From Cannabis sativa (lineage: Eukaryota > Streptophyta > Magnoliopsida > Rosales > Cannabaceae), in assembly GCF_029168945.1 (NCBI RefSeq), contig NC_083605.1, forward strand, positions 33,183,280 to 33,247,279: a DNA stretch of 64,000 bases, read 5' to 3'. Made by a program: the position numbers and the translations under genes. The notes below the pieces were generated by a model. That model worked only from the letters and a program-made list of their open reading frames with translations, was not told the DNA's origin and did not search any database. Each line of letters opens with the position of its first letter. Position 1 is the first letter of the stretch. Shown here piece after piece: positions 47,176 to 59,442 of this stretch.

Positions 47176-47298
47176 CGCGCGCACAGACACGTTTTGTGTC
47201 TGTGCGCGCGGAGAGGCTGCTAGCAGCCTCCTGCGCCGAGGTATCATGGTCAGACCAGCCCATGCGCGCCCATGGACAGTATGCAATGCATACTGTCC
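47176..47298 (+). promoter_or_regulatory. GC-rich leader with three strong hairpins
   Basis: About 310 bases after the primer site, in otherwise AT-rich DNA, lie three inverted repeats. These are a perfect 15-bp stem (CGCGCGCACAGACAC at 47176-47190, mirrored at 47196-47210, 5-base loop), a perfect 18-bp palindrome GAGGCTGCTAGCAGCCTC (47213-47230), and 12-bp arms GGACAGTATGCA around one base (47274-47298). The position in the leader suggests RNA structure, for instance for packaging or dimerisation, but that is inference. Frames across it are not genes. Confidence 0.6.
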
Positions 47299-47309
47299 GT
47301 ACAGCTCGC

Positions 47310-50300
47310 AATTTTTTTTTATTTTTCTTCGTTTTTTCATGCTATTTCATGGATTTAACTTCCGATTTTTTGTGTAGTTTTGTATTTAGATATTTACTAT
47401 TCCTAATTCAATTCTAAATATCATAATTAAATTAATTAATTTTTTTTTAAATTAATTCATGATATTAGTGTAATTTGAATTTAAAAATAGTAAATATCTA
47501 TTTTTTTTGCTTAATTATCTATCTTATTTTTAAATTTGATTATATCTTATCTTATTTTTAAATTTAAGGTCAGATATTAAATTTTTTAAATTATTTTTTT
47601 TAAAATAATTTGACCTTATTTAAATTTAAAATAAGATAACTATAATCATGTAATTTTAAATAGAAGTAAGATATTTTGGTAACTTTTAAATTTTGTTATT
47701 TTATTTAATTTTATTGAATATTTAATTTATAAAATAACATTAAATTTTTAAAAGTAGTTAGCAAATTTTGAAATGATATTTAGGTTAGTTGAAACCTAAT
47801 TTTTTAAAATTGTAGATTTAATTTTAAATATTATTTTTTAAATTTCAAAATATATATTTTATTTTATTATTATTTTTTTTCGAAAATAAATTTTTTATTT
47901 AATTATTTTTCGAAATTTAATTATTTAAAATTAAATAAATCCTACATCCAACTATCCAGCTAACCTTGTTGCAGGAGTATGTGTTTTAGCTTGTTTGTAA
48001 GTTTTTAACACCTATTATTGCTTGATTGCAAATAGCCATGGTTAACTTGTTGACAGATCCAATGATCTGATTTTAACTCATGGCTCCCTTGGTCAAGTAA
48101 ATAATTTGGAACAGGTAATTTTCACAATCTTCTTTCATCTGTGTATGACCTAGCAACATGATAGGATCCATCCAAATTGTGTGCCTGTGTGAGCCTATAT
48201 GTTTAATTTTGTTATAGATGCATATAGGTTGTTGTTGCTAAATAAAATATCATAGTTTTTTGATAGATTTTATTTAGGCCCATTTAGTTTTGGGTCTATT
48301 CAATTAATAACAGTTGTTCATTTTAAGGTTAAATTCCTCTCTTTTGGGCTTTGTGTGAGAGTTACGAGCCATAGAAGTGGGTACGACATACTGAACCCAG
48401 CACCCCCTCACATGAACCACCCCTATTGTGAATGCCCATTTGCCTGATTTGAATAACTGTACTAGGTTAATTAAATCATTTTAACCTAATAAAATTGATT
48501 AGCAACATAATTAATTTCATTTTTTTTAAATTAATTTAAGAAAACCATAGTTTAAAGAATTTTTTATTCTAAGCTAAACTATATGTATTTTCTTGTATTT
48601 AATTAAATATAGAATTATAACCATCGAAATTCTTTCTGAAGCATAATTTAAATTTTTCATTAAATATTCCTATTTAAGTTGATATTTAGTTATCTCTAAC
48701 TAATCAATTAAATTTGAATATCTTTTGGATTTAAAATTTCAAAATTAAGTTGAGGAATTTTAGGAATTGGTTATTAAGATTCTTCAGATATTTTTTTTAA
48801 GTTGATATTTTTTCAAATATTAACTTAAAATGGAATATTTTCAAATTAAGTGGTTATAACTTAATTTTAAATTTAATTAAATCTAATTTGAAAGATATTT
48901 AAGTTGATTTTTTAGATTCTTCTAAAACAACTTAAACAAGATATTTTTTTTTTCAAATTTTGTGGAAAAGATACTTAGTCAAATAAGATATTTTCTAGAT
49001 AGTTATTTCTAGACTACTTATTATTTCTAATATTAAATAGGAAAATATTATACATTGTGAAATTAATTATTTAAATAATTAATTTTGGTACAATTTATTT
49101 TAAGTATATTGTTTCCTAGTATAAAACTAGAGATTAATAATTAAGCCTTCTCTACACTTTGAATTTAATACATTTAATTAAATTGAAAATTAAATATCTA
49201 AGTTGATTTTCATCATGATACTTAAATATTTCTTTTTTATGACACTTAATTAAATAGAAAATTATTTTTAGTTGAAATTCATTTTTTCAACTTAAATTTA
49301 AATAATTTTCAAAATATTTTTTTTCTTTATTTTATTAATGAATTTTTGAAATTGCATTTCATAATGCAAGACGATTTTGAATTTATCTTGAAAAATAGAT
49401 TAAGTTGTAAATTAATTATTTATTTTAATTAATTCTTGGACCAACTTAAATCAATGATTTTTTAATTTATTGATTAATTTAAAATAAATGAATTAAAGTT
49501 TATTATTAGAAATTGAATTAATTAGTCAAAGGAAAATCTACGTAGGTGATATTTTTGCTTGAAGTATTTTTCTAAGTAATTATTATTTAAGTATTTCGAA
49601 AATATAAAGTTCTTATACTTTTTTTTTTCAAAGTACAATAAATATATTCTCATGAAAATTTATTTTGAGTTGCAAATTAATTTAAATTAATACAACTTAA
49701 ATAATTTTCTTAATATTTATATAAAATTACTACTGAGATGGAAATAATTCAATTTATTTCAATCACCATCTAAGTATAATTTTATAAATATTAAATTAAA
49801 TTCTGATTTAGAATTTTACTTCTAAATTCGATATTTAATGAATATATTTTATTATAAATAATAATGAAAATATATTTTAAAGAATGAGCTTTATTATTAA
49901 GATATTCGATCTCCATTGTTGGTTTTACATAGCGTTTGTTTTAGTGAGTAATCCTCCCTAATGGAGGAACGTTCATTAGCAAGTTCGCACCGTTTAATCT
50001 CGAAAGATAAGTAGCTTTGTAAGTGTTTTATATGGTATGGATCACCCTAATGGTGGCGACTGTATCTGACTTGCAAAATATGAAACAATGGTAGAAGCTC
50101 ATAAGATAGAATAGCCTTGACTCTCGCCTAAACGGGACAACGCTGAATTCCAATCTTGATCGAATAAAAGGTTGCTAGAATGTTTAACATTTTAGATGAG
50201 CTGACAACTCTATTCAATGGATGGTAGCTTTGACTCTCGCCTAAACGGGACACTGATATCAGTTTGTTGAAAACCTTGAAAATTATTTAGGATTGTATGT

Positions 50301-50820
50301 TTTAGTATTTTCACTTGTCATTCCTACTTGCTATATGTTTAATAATTTCTGAATTGCGTATGAATTTACATTGAACCATGTTATTTTCTGTTATTAAGTT
50401 GTAGTTTAATTTCGAATCTTCATTGTTGGTCTAACTTGGTTTGTTTATCTAATTAGATAAATCCCTAATGGATTTTCACCATTAGACATACATAATAGTG
50501 TTAGATCTCGAAAGATAAATATTGTATATGCAACATCTAGCTGTTCATCAATTGATGACACCTTAGACTAGTATTTTTACAATATGAAACAAGAAGATTG
50601 TATAAATAAGATTACTTTGACTCTCGTTAATCGAAGCATCGTTGGATTCTTATTTATAAACGAAATTATCCTAATTCCTCTTAGCTTATTCATTTCGAAT
50701 TAGCTCAATAACATATCATTGGATGAATGGTCTATAAATCATTTAATGTCATTCTATTTTCTTTTAAGAGATTAAATGACACTTTTGATTATATTCCCGA
50801 AATTCTATCCCAAAATGATA
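47310..50820. other. AT-rich internal region of the Copia-like element
   Basis: No gag or protease can be read. From about 49910 to 50660 there are repeated modules with TTGACTCTCGCCTAAACGGG (near 50119 and 50230; a degenerate one near 50628), each near the phrase TCTCGAAAGATAA. The same motif recurs inverted at about 59285. The rest is AT-rich without structure I can name. Confidence 0.45.
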
Positions 50821-51119
50821 TAAATCCTCAATCTTAGAAATCTCCTACTTGTATGGGCAAATCAGACTTAGAATTAAATTAGTAGTGGTGGTCCAAGATA
50901 GAATTACTCATTATATTTGGTATAAATTTAAGTCTTTGACTTTAATTTTAGATTCCAAACAGAAATTTTCTTATATTTCTAATTCCAGGATACAATACAG
51001 TTACACTTTCACAAGTGTTTAATATCCATCTTCTATCAATGGATTCAAACTGTATGGAATATGAGTTTAGTATTCTGTGACCAGGATCCACTTGCACTAT
51101 TCTAAGAACTCTTTGATGT

Positions 51120-51560
51120 AACTAAACCTAAGTCATCAAAACGACACACCCACATTTTTATTAATCTATGGCATTTGTATCTTGTTCATAGTGGTTTTGA
51201 CAAGATCAATCTCTGCAAAGAGTTAATATGCCTATATCCACTGAAAGTAGTTCATCTCATTCGCAGATGGATGTACATTCACGGGTGGATATGAGTTTTT
51301 CATTGTATTCTTAAAACGTAACTCTAGATTATACCTTATGCAAACAAATTTGAAATGTTTGAAAAATTTCATTAATTTCTAGCAATGGTTAAAACCATTA
51401 AGGTAAGTGGTTAAAGATCTTGCGAACTGATAGGGGTGGAGAAATAGTTAGTAGATATGCAGTTCAAAGATCATTAAATTGATTTTTGAATTATATCCAA
51501 ACTTACCTCCCCAAAAATTTCGATTTGCATATTGATGATTAGTTACTAGTCGTTGCCTAA
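51120..51560 (+). pseudogene. Copia integrase remnant
   Basis: A heavily decayed stretch reads in pieces as LWHLYLVHSGFDKIN (the Copia GAG-pre-integrase motif, usually LWHxRLGH) and later KILRTDRGGE, matching the conserved integrase motif around the second catalytic aspartate. Stops occur throughout. An inverted copy of this stretch is at about 58260-58600. Confidence 0.65.
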
Positions 51561-52379
51561 ATCCTTCTATGGTAATATTTTTTCAGAATGATGTAATGGT
51601 TGTATACTTAATGTAAATCATTACTAGATTCATTGATGACCTAATCAAAAATCTTAAGAAAAGCTAGAACTGTTAACCATGGTTTGTTAGCTATTCTAAG
51701 TGATTAGGGGTGGACCATGCCATAGTCAATAGATAAGAAAGTGTTTGTTTAAACAAATACTACTTTTCTAAGAAAATGACTAAGTCTGAAAATAAAGTAG
51801 CAAATAAAGGAGATATTTATTTCTTGATTCCAAAAGTGTCTATCATCTTATTTGACATACGATGATCCCACTGCCTCTGTTGTCTTGTCACAACCGAAGA
51901 GGTCAATACCATTTAGTTTTCTTAGACATAATTCACGGTACCTTGTCGTAGTGGGAGAGTTTCTAGGAACTCACCTTCTTATGACTTGGAAGACACTAGT
52001 GATTAAAATCCATTGTGAGTTTAAACAAGTAATGGATTGTTAAGATAAGAAACTAAGAAGAAAAGCCAATAGAACTATGGTTTAATCCATTCACATGGAG
52101 TAACCTAAACTTTCTATTACAAGGACATAAAAGGAAATTTTTGTTTATAAGTCTATTCAATGGACTTAACAAGACTTCCTGTTCCTAGTATTGTAGGTTT
52201 GAGTTTATCTAAACCTATGGCTTATGGTATACTTGGTAATTACTTACTCTAATGCAAGCAACTTACTTTAGTAAGATGCTGAAGCATTTTCTTTCTAATG
52301 GAAATCTATAGAAGCTTCTCGACTTCTAGGCATAGATTTTATTTATCTAAGGAAAAGTCTCAACTATTCCAGAAAAGAT

Positions 52380-53060
52380 AAAGCCATGAAAGAATTTCTT
52401 ATATCAACAGTAAGAGGTCTCAGATATACTTTAGTATTCCTTAGACCAGACACCTGCTGTTGAGTGGGAGTAATGAGTAGGTATCAGATTAATCCAGGAG
52501 AAGAACATTGGAAGACAATCAAGTAAATCTTAAGATTAATAAGAGGAACTATATGTTAGTCAATAAGGGTGTATTTAAAACTCTTAGACTACACCACATC
52601 AGATTTCGAGATTTGCTTTGTGCTAAAAAATCTTTCTGATAAGATGGTGATTACTCTGGGGGTGGAATAGTGATTTTAGAGAAGTGTAAAAACCTATCTG
52701 AAGTCTCTAGGTCTACCAGAAAAGGACTCAATGTTAAAATTGCAGGAAAGATACTTATTTAGTCTAAGGAAAGTTCTATACATTTTTGGCACCATTCCAA
52801 ATTGCCTTAACTACTAGTGTTATTTCCTGATTAACCAAAAGTAGTTGCCAAAGAAATAGAATCCAGTATCCCAAAAAGAGTAGACATATAGAGAGAAATT
52901 TCACATTATCAATGATTTTGTGATTAAGGAAGAGTAATGGTGGAGAAAAGGTTGTGTTTAAATCAACCTTTCAGATCCTATTACGAGGAGTTTACTACTA
53001 CTACACCTGATTTGTATATCAAGATGTTGAGATTATTTGAAATGCACTTTTTATTTTATA
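52380..53060 (+). pseudogene. Copia RT/RNase H remnant
   Basis: Broken frames give SRYQINPGEEHWKTIK and ILR..RGT, the well-known Copia segment between RT and RNase H (SRYQxNPGxxHWxxVK). A TTSDFEICF-like stretch follows, and later VAKEIESS...KRVDI and a short end near the polypurine tract. The enzyme is not functional. Confidence 0.7.
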
Positions 53061-53063
53061 TTA

Positions 53064-53077
53064 GTGCAAGTGGGAGT
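53064..53077 (+). promoter_or_regulatory. Polypurine tract of the Copia-like element
   Basis: GTGCAAGTGGGAGT precedes the 3' LTR. The CAAGTGGGAG core is common in plant Copia elements. Confidence 0.8.
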
Positions 53078-54235
53078 TGTTCGGTTTTATGCCCTAAATA
53101 AAACTCCATTTCAATGTAATCCATTTTATTCAACATCAGTAAAGAAACATAAGTATTTTTCATTCACTTGTGTATGTTTTGGTTCATCTTATCAATTGCT
53201 TGTCAATTTGATTTATAAATTAATCTGAAACCCTTTTCACATACTTGATCCTATTTATTGTGCTGTCAACACTTTGGAAAGTAAACATGACTATGTGAAT
53301 AAAGTTTCTTAGATTTATCAGACATAGGGTTTTACTGATATGATAATCTACAACAGAGTTTACTTGCATTTGGAGAAATGCTATGTTCTTTCCAGAGCAT
53401 TGGTTAAAGTAAAGCTCAGGTTGGATGCATGGAGTATGCATCGGAAGGGACAGATATTGAACTTTCACTTAGATTTATTAAACTTACCGTAATATCCATT
53501 CAAGTCAATATCGCCTAGTTGATCCTAGATCAAATGATCTTAATCCTGTTATGATTAGGCTCAATCTCAAGAGGCTATTCGTGCTCTTTGATTTGTTAGT
53601 TAAGCCTACTTTTGGGTCAGGGTGATACGTACATTTTGGGAACACGGTAGTGCAATTGAGTGGGAGAGCTAACATAAACATGGAATCTATAGCTTCTATC
53701 TGGCGAATAGTAAGTAAAGGATGATCTCCTTCGAGCTTGACCAAACGAAAATAAATGGTGGAGTACTCATTTCACATAAGCTAAAATATCATTTATACGG
53801 GGTTAAGTATTTTAAGGATAAAATACATTGTAGGGTGTAACGGTAATCTAATCCCTTTACAGTGTAGATCATTCATATAGAGGATCTTTGATCAAATTAG
53901 GATTATAACAATGGATAACTAATGATGTGTCTATATGGTGGAACATATAGAGCATTCTATATACTGAGAGTGCAATTCTAAGTTCTATGCGTGGATTCAA
54001 CGAAGAATTAATAAGTCAGTGAATTTAGGTTATAAATTCTTGATCTGCTTATTAGAAGCTCGGTTATATAGACCCATGGTCCCCCCACTAGTTTAGATAA
54101 TATTGCTTGTAAGACTCATATAATTGGTTTTGATTAATCAATTATAATTCTCAATTTAAACTATGTCTATTTGTGAATTTTTCACTAAGTAAGGGCGAAA
54201 TTGTAAAGAAAGAGTTTTAGGGGCATATTTGTTAA

Positions 54236-55079
54236 GGGAAATTTGATTTTCTATACTTAGAAAATCAAAAAATTTGATTTCTAAACCAATAATTTAAACC
54301 CTAAAAAAACTATACCTTTTTTTTCAAAACCCCAAAAATACCCCCAAACATCTCTCTCTCTCTCTGTCTCGGCCGGTCCCAAGAATCCCACACCCCAGGT
54401 CCGATGGTCGGACCATGGGGTCCGATGGGGTCCGAGCAATCGGACCCATCGGACCCCAAGGTCCGACCATCGGACCTCTCTCTTCCCCTCTCTCTCTCAA
54501 ATCGCGGGGAAAAAAAAAATTTCACGGACGGTCGGACCTTGGGGTCCGATGGGTCCGATTGGTCGGACCCATCGGACCCCAAGGTCCGACCCTCGGACCT
54601 CTTTCTTCCTCTCTCTCTCAAATTGCAGGAAAAAAAAAATTAAAGGCGATCGGACCTTGGGGTCTGATGGGTCCGATTGGTCGGACCCATCGGACCCCAA
54701 GGTCCGACCATCGGACCCTGTCTTCTTCCCTCTCTCAAATCGCAGGAAAAAAAAAAGTTTCACAGGGTCGGACGGGTTGGGGTCGGACTGGGGTTGCTCT
54801 TTCGGGTTGGGGTTGGGGTCGGAGGGGTTGCGGTCGTGGTCGATGGGGGTGAGGGTGGTGATCGGCGTTGGGGTTGACGTGGGTGGGTGAGGGTGGTTCG
54901 GGTGAGGGTGGGCGGTTGGGGTGAGATAGAGGGAGAGAGAGATGATGCAGAGAGAGAGAATATTGTGAGGGGGGTATTTTTGGGGTTTTGAAAAAAAAGG
55001 TATAGTTTTTTTAGGGTTTAAATTATTGGTTTAGAAATCAAATTTTTTGATTTTCTAAGTATAGAAAATCAAATTTCCC
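54236..55079. mobile_element. Non-autonomous DNA transposon with 110-bp perfect TIRs and palindromic core
   Basis: The first and last 110 bp (54236-54345 and 54970-55079) are perfect inverted repeats starting GGGAAATTTGATTTTCTA. The 8-mer TTTGTTAA flanks both sides (54228-54235 and 55080-55087), and the empty site is preserved in the partner LTR. Long TIRs and an 8-bp duplication fit a Mutator-like element; hAT is the alternative. The core holds three units of about 120 bp with palindromes built from CGGACC/GGTCCG, pyrimidine runs and A-runs, then a G/T-rich region. No transposase is encoded. Perfect TIRs suggest a recent insertion. Confidence 0.88.
54399..54717. repeat. Three palindromic tandem units of about 120 bp
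   Basis: The blocks at 54399-54476, 54525-54599 and 54648-54717 each contain GGACC(T/A)TGGGGTC(C/T)GATGG followed by its inverse CCATCGGACCCCAAGGTCC, so each can fold into a long hairpin. The spacing of the GGTCCGAC landmark is 123 and 118 bp. Between blocks lie CTCTCTCTCAAAT and an A-run. Frames in this region are repeat artefacts. Confidence 0.9.
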
Positions 55080-55923
55080 TTTGTTAATTATGATACTTTG
55101 TATAGTTCAATTAATAAATATGATAAATGACAATATTATTTAATAATTATTTATAGTTATTAAATAATTAGAATTGGCATTTAAATGGTTGAATTAGAAA
55201 ATTGGCGTTTTTGAGAAAATGAGATGGAGAAATGATAAAACTGCAAAATTGCAAAAAGTGAGGCCCAAATCCATATTGCTTAGGGCCGGCCACTTTTATA
55301 GGGTTTTTCATCTGATATTTTCATTATTTTAATGCCAAATAATTTAAACCTAACCCTAGTGGAATGCTATAAATAGATAGTGAAGGCTTCAGGAAATTTA
55401 CACTTTCACATCTGATTTCCTTCAGAGAAAAACCTGAGCCTTCTCTCTCTAAACCTAGCCGCCAGTTCTCTCTCTCTCTTCTTCCTTCAAATTTCGAACC
55501 ACTTAGTGATTAGAGTAGTGCCCACACACAGCAAGTGATACCTCAATCATATTGAGGAAGATTGTGAAGAACGACATTTAACAAGAAGGATTTTCAGCAC
55601 TAAAGAAGGAGAGAAAGAGATCCAGGTTCAGATATTGATAATTCTCTGCTGTAGAAAGGAATCAAGGGCTAGATATCTGAACGGAAGGATTCATATTAAA
55701 CCGATGCACCCAATGTAAGGTTTCTAATACTTTATATGTGTTTATTTCATAATCGTTTTAGAAGTTCATATTAGGGTGTTAATCAACATACTTGTGAGTA
55801 GATCTAAGATCCTGGTAAAATAATTTCCAACAATAAATAGATTGGTGGCACTACTAGTGCCTATATCAACAAGGTTTTTTATAACATAATTTATTTGAGA
55901 ATATCTGAATGTATTTGTGGAGG

Positions 55924-57779
55924 TGTAATGTCTGAATTTCCCTTATTTGTATATTATGTTGATTTTTGACCCTAGAGGCAAAATGGTCATTTGACCAATT
56001 TTACAAACAAATTGAATTAAGTCTTGTTGATGAAATTGAAAAATGTAAAACTTTTTGTTTTCTTGTCTTGACTCTCTCTAACCAACCCTCTCTCTCTCAA
56101 ACCATTCTTGCAATTTTGTTGAAAGTTTAGAGAAAATCAAAGCTTTGGTGTTGAATTTTTGTGTTGGAACTTTAAGGAGGACACTTGAGGTAGATTTCAC
56201 TCTCTTATTCTTGATATTATTCTTTGAAAAGAAAAAGAAAGAATTTTTCATATATGAAATATTTGAATTTGAGCTGAATTGTTTTGCATGTATATCTTGT
56301 GTTATGGATTTAATGATGTTCTTATGTTTAAAGCTAAGAAATAGTAGATGGTTGTTGTTTTTAGGTGAGCATGAAATCAATTTCTTTTTAAGTTAATTTT
56401 AATTGAGTTATGGCTGTGATTTTGGTGAAATTAAGCTTGATTTTGCTTGATTTTCTTGGGTCAATTTGAGCATGGACTTTGTTTAAGCTCTCTTAAGCTT
56501 TTATTTTGAGAGTTTTAAAGGTAAAGAGTTAATTTTGTTTTTGTGTGATTAGACATGCATATTTTCATGGGAAATATACCTTTTATGCTTTATATTGGAT
56601 GTGTGAATCGATTATATGACTTAGGTGAAGTTTGGTTTGAGTTTGGGCATTTACAGACCTTTGAAATTGGATTTCTGGGTTTTTCGAACCCAGTCGCCGC
56701 AACCAAACTTATGTTGCCGCGGCCAAGTCTTGCAGAGAGTATTCCCAATTTTCTTGATTTTGTTTTGGCCATAACTTTTATCTCCAAACTCTATTTTAGA
56801 CGTTCTTTATGTCGTTGGAAAACTTGTTTTGAGCTTTATTAATCTTAAATATGAATACTATGAAATTTGATTGTGGGATTAACTTATTGTGTGAAACTCG
56901 AGGATTGTCACTAGAGATATTGGCACTTGGTCAGGATCACCTCTGGGTTGGGATTTCTCCTCATACATTGGAAATTAGGTAAGACAGAGAACTAAAGACA
57001 TAGAATATAGCGCAGTGGCGCAGTTATATGATATTTGATTGTCATTGAGAATTCGTGACCTAGGGTTATTACCCTAAGTGCGTATTGTTAGAAGTGTGCA
57101 ATAATATGTTAATTGAATATTTGTGTAGAGTTATGTGGGTAAGGCATTACCAGTTTAGACTTGGTGGTTATAACCGAGACAAACCCTAGTAAGGCCTTAA
57201 ATGTAAACAGACGTGTGAGAAAAACACGTAGGTCTATGCTACATAGACATTATTATAATGACATTATTATATAAAGTAATGTAATATAAAATGCGATCGC
57301 ACAGTTTATATATATGCAATGGCTTACTATTTGAAGTGTAATTATTATTATAATTATCATATTATATTATTTTCTATCTTGCTGGGCCTCGGCTCACGGG
57401 TGCTTTAGTATGTAGGCAAGGCTAATGTAGTATCAGGTCATCCATGAGATCGAGGACTTTGAGGATGACTTGTACATGTTCCAGTTAAGTTGACCACCAT
57501 GGGTTCGGTCCAACAGGAAGTTTTTAGAAATTCTATTTTTCCGCTTAGGTCGGCCTGTACCAAATAACTTGTAATATTTTGAAAACAAATTTTTATGAGA
57601 TCCCTGATATGTAACTTTAAATTATTTTCGTTTATAGTAAAAATGTCGATGTTTATTGCAAGTTATTTATTTAACCAAGTTTAATATTCTTTCTAAATCA
57701 CTTGGCTTATGGACCATGATTAACGAGATTAGTGGTTTATAATCACGACACATGGCATTCCTCTGAGTAGGACAGTACA
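55924..57779 (+). repeat. Probable Gypsy LTR without partner
   Basis: This starts TGTAATGTCTGAATTTCCC and ends near GGACAGTACA, an inverted-end pair of the form TGTAATGTC/GACAGTACA. Inside are GCCTCGGCTCACGGGTGC and a G-rich tail near 57410-57500 of the type seen in Tekay-like LTRs, plus a pyrimidine-rich stretch near 56080. The flanks GGAGG and ACCTT differ, and on the right it directly abuts an inverted Copia fragment, so this is a truncated or rearranged element rather than a clean solo LTR. Confidence 0.55.
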
Positions 57780-59440
57780 ACCTTCTATGGAATAAGATGA
57801 CAGAAAACTTTAGAATTTAATCAAAAAGTATCTCCCCTACTTTCCTACTTTATTTTTAGATTAATTTAGTCATGTTCTTAGAAGAGCAATATTTGTTGAA
57901 ACAAACACTTTCTTATCTTAATGACCATAGGATGTAAGCAAACACTTTGGAATAGCTATGAAACATGTAAACCTTAGTTAGAAGTTTTGGCTTTCCATAT
58001 ATAAGTTCATGATTGGGGCATCCTTGAATCTAGTAATGGTGTATATCAAGTATACAGCCATTCCATCATTCTGAGGTTTTCTTTGGATTATACTTAGATG
58101 GGATAACATAGAATGTCATTTGCTATCTCTAAGGCATTTCCCTAGAAGGACTCAGGCAGCTGCTAGTAACTAATCATAGACCTTACATTTTTATCAATAT
58201 GTGACTGTGAAGTTCTGGGAAGATAAGTTTGGATACAATTCAAAGTTCAATTTAATGATCTTTGAACTGCATAACCAGAAATTTCTCCACCCCTATCAGT
58301 TTGCAAGATCTTTAACCACTTACCTTAATGGATTTCACCAATTGCTAGAAATTTATGAAAATTTTTAAATATTTCAAAATTTTTTGCATAAGGTATATTC
58401 TAGAGAGATCATCTAGGAGTTTAACGATAACTCATATCCACCATTGAATGTACATCCATATGTTTGAATACAAATAAACATACTTCCAAGTGGATATTGA
58501 CATGTTTTCTCTTTACAGAGAATGATCTTGTCAAAACAACTATACACAAGATGAAAATGCTATAGATGTATTGTTGTGGGTGTGGTCTTTTGATGATCCC
58601 TAGGTCTAGTTACAACAAAGAGTTCTTAGAATCGTTCAAGCGGATTCTAGTCACAGAATATAAAACTCACTTTACATGCATTCAACATACTATTTGGATC
58701 CATTGACAGAAAATAGATATTAACAACTTGTGAAAGTTATACTATAGTATTCAATGTATTCCTTACACGGAAATTAAATTTCTATTTGGATTCTAAAATT
58801 TAAAGTCAAAAATATAAATTTATACCAAATATTCAATTAGTAATTATTCTAGCTTGGACCACCATTAAAGTACTAATTCAACTCTAAGTTTAAGTTGCCT
58901 TTACTTAGCATATATAAGTAGGAAATTTTTCTAAGATATAGGATTTATATCATTACGGGATATAATATCTGGAATATAGTCATCTGTGTCACTCATTTTA
59001 TAGAAGAAAATAGAGTGACATCATAAGTAGATGATTTATAAACCTTCTTGTCTAATAATATACAATCTTAAGCAATTTCTTAATTAAAAAACTAAGAGAA
59101 TAGAATAATTGGAATATAGTCATCTACGCCACTCATTTTTATAGAAGAAAATAGAGTGACATCATAAGCAAAGGATTTATAAACCTTCTTGTCCAATGAT
59201 ATAGTATCTTAAGCAATTTCTTAATGAAAAAGCTAAGAAGAAAACTAGAGAACAAAATCGATTAAAATAAGAATCCAACAATATTTCGTTTAGGTGAGAG
59301 TTAAAGTTATTCTTATTTTATAAACTTCTTCATTGTTTCAGCTTTGTAAATACCAGTCTAAGTTGTCATCCATTGGGAATGAGTCAAACTAGATGTTGTA
59401 GTTACAAAATACTTGTCTTACGAGATCTAACACTATTATT
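57780..59440 (-). mobile_element. Inverted fragment of the Copia-like internal region
   Basis: On the minus strand this matches the element at 44948-55832 over about 50500-51850, including the integrase remnant (GATCTTTAACCACTTACC near 58310 inverts to the phrase at about 51402) and the TCTCGCCTAAACG module near 59285. No LTR belongs to it here. It lies between a Gypsy LTR and an Athila-like LTR. Confidence 0.7.
58971..59243. repeat. 140-bp tandem duplication in the Copia fragment
   Basis: GGAATATAGTCATCT starts at 58971 and again at 59111. The following GAAGAAAATAGAGTGACATC and AAACCTTCTTGTC phrases recur in the same order, with a few differences between units. The element at 50700-50830 seems to have one unit only. 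Confidence 0.8.
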
Positions 59441-59442
59441 AT

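Larger units (their letters stand above)
44948..55832 (+). mobile_element. Decayed Copia-like element with 1.9-kb LTRs
   Basis: The LTRs at 44948-46851 and 53078-55832 start TGTTGGGTGTTATGCCC or TGTTCGGTTTTATGCCC and end ATTTCTAAGA or ATTTCCAACA. They are about 1.90 kb each once the 844-bp insertion in the second is removed. A primer site for initiator Met tRNA and a purine tract are in the right places. The flanks TTAAA and ATAAA agree at four of five bases. The internal region (46852-53077) holds only fragments of integrase and RT/RNase H in Copia order on the plus strand. The first 4 kb after the primer site is AT-rich and without recognisable gag. Confidence 0.85.
53078..55832 (+). repeat. 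3' LTR of the Copia-like element, with inserted transposon
   Basis: It is 2755 bp long, of which 852 bp are the inserted element and its 8-bp duplication, leaving 1903 bp. It ends with CCAACA at 55832. Apart from the insertion it aligns to 44948-46851 throughout. Confidence 0.9.

Noticed and set aside
47089..47417. Frames across the hairpin region on both strands
   Set aside because: They follow the inverted repeats and have no recognisable domain; the noncoding leader explanation is better.
50119..50640. Possible CRISPR-like spacing of ACTCTCGCCTAAACGGG
   Set aside because: There are only two good copies, unequal spacing and a plant retroelement context, so this is not a CRISPR array.
54310..54890. 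Several frames of 66-145 codons on both strands
   Set aside because: They arise from the palindromic CGGACC/GGTCCG tandem core of the inserted transposon; the peptides are repeats of GSDGSDWSDP type with no domain.
56145..56842. Frames of 83-100 codons in the unpaired Gypsy LTR
   Set aside because: They are overlapping frames on both strands in an LTR; no motif is recognisable.
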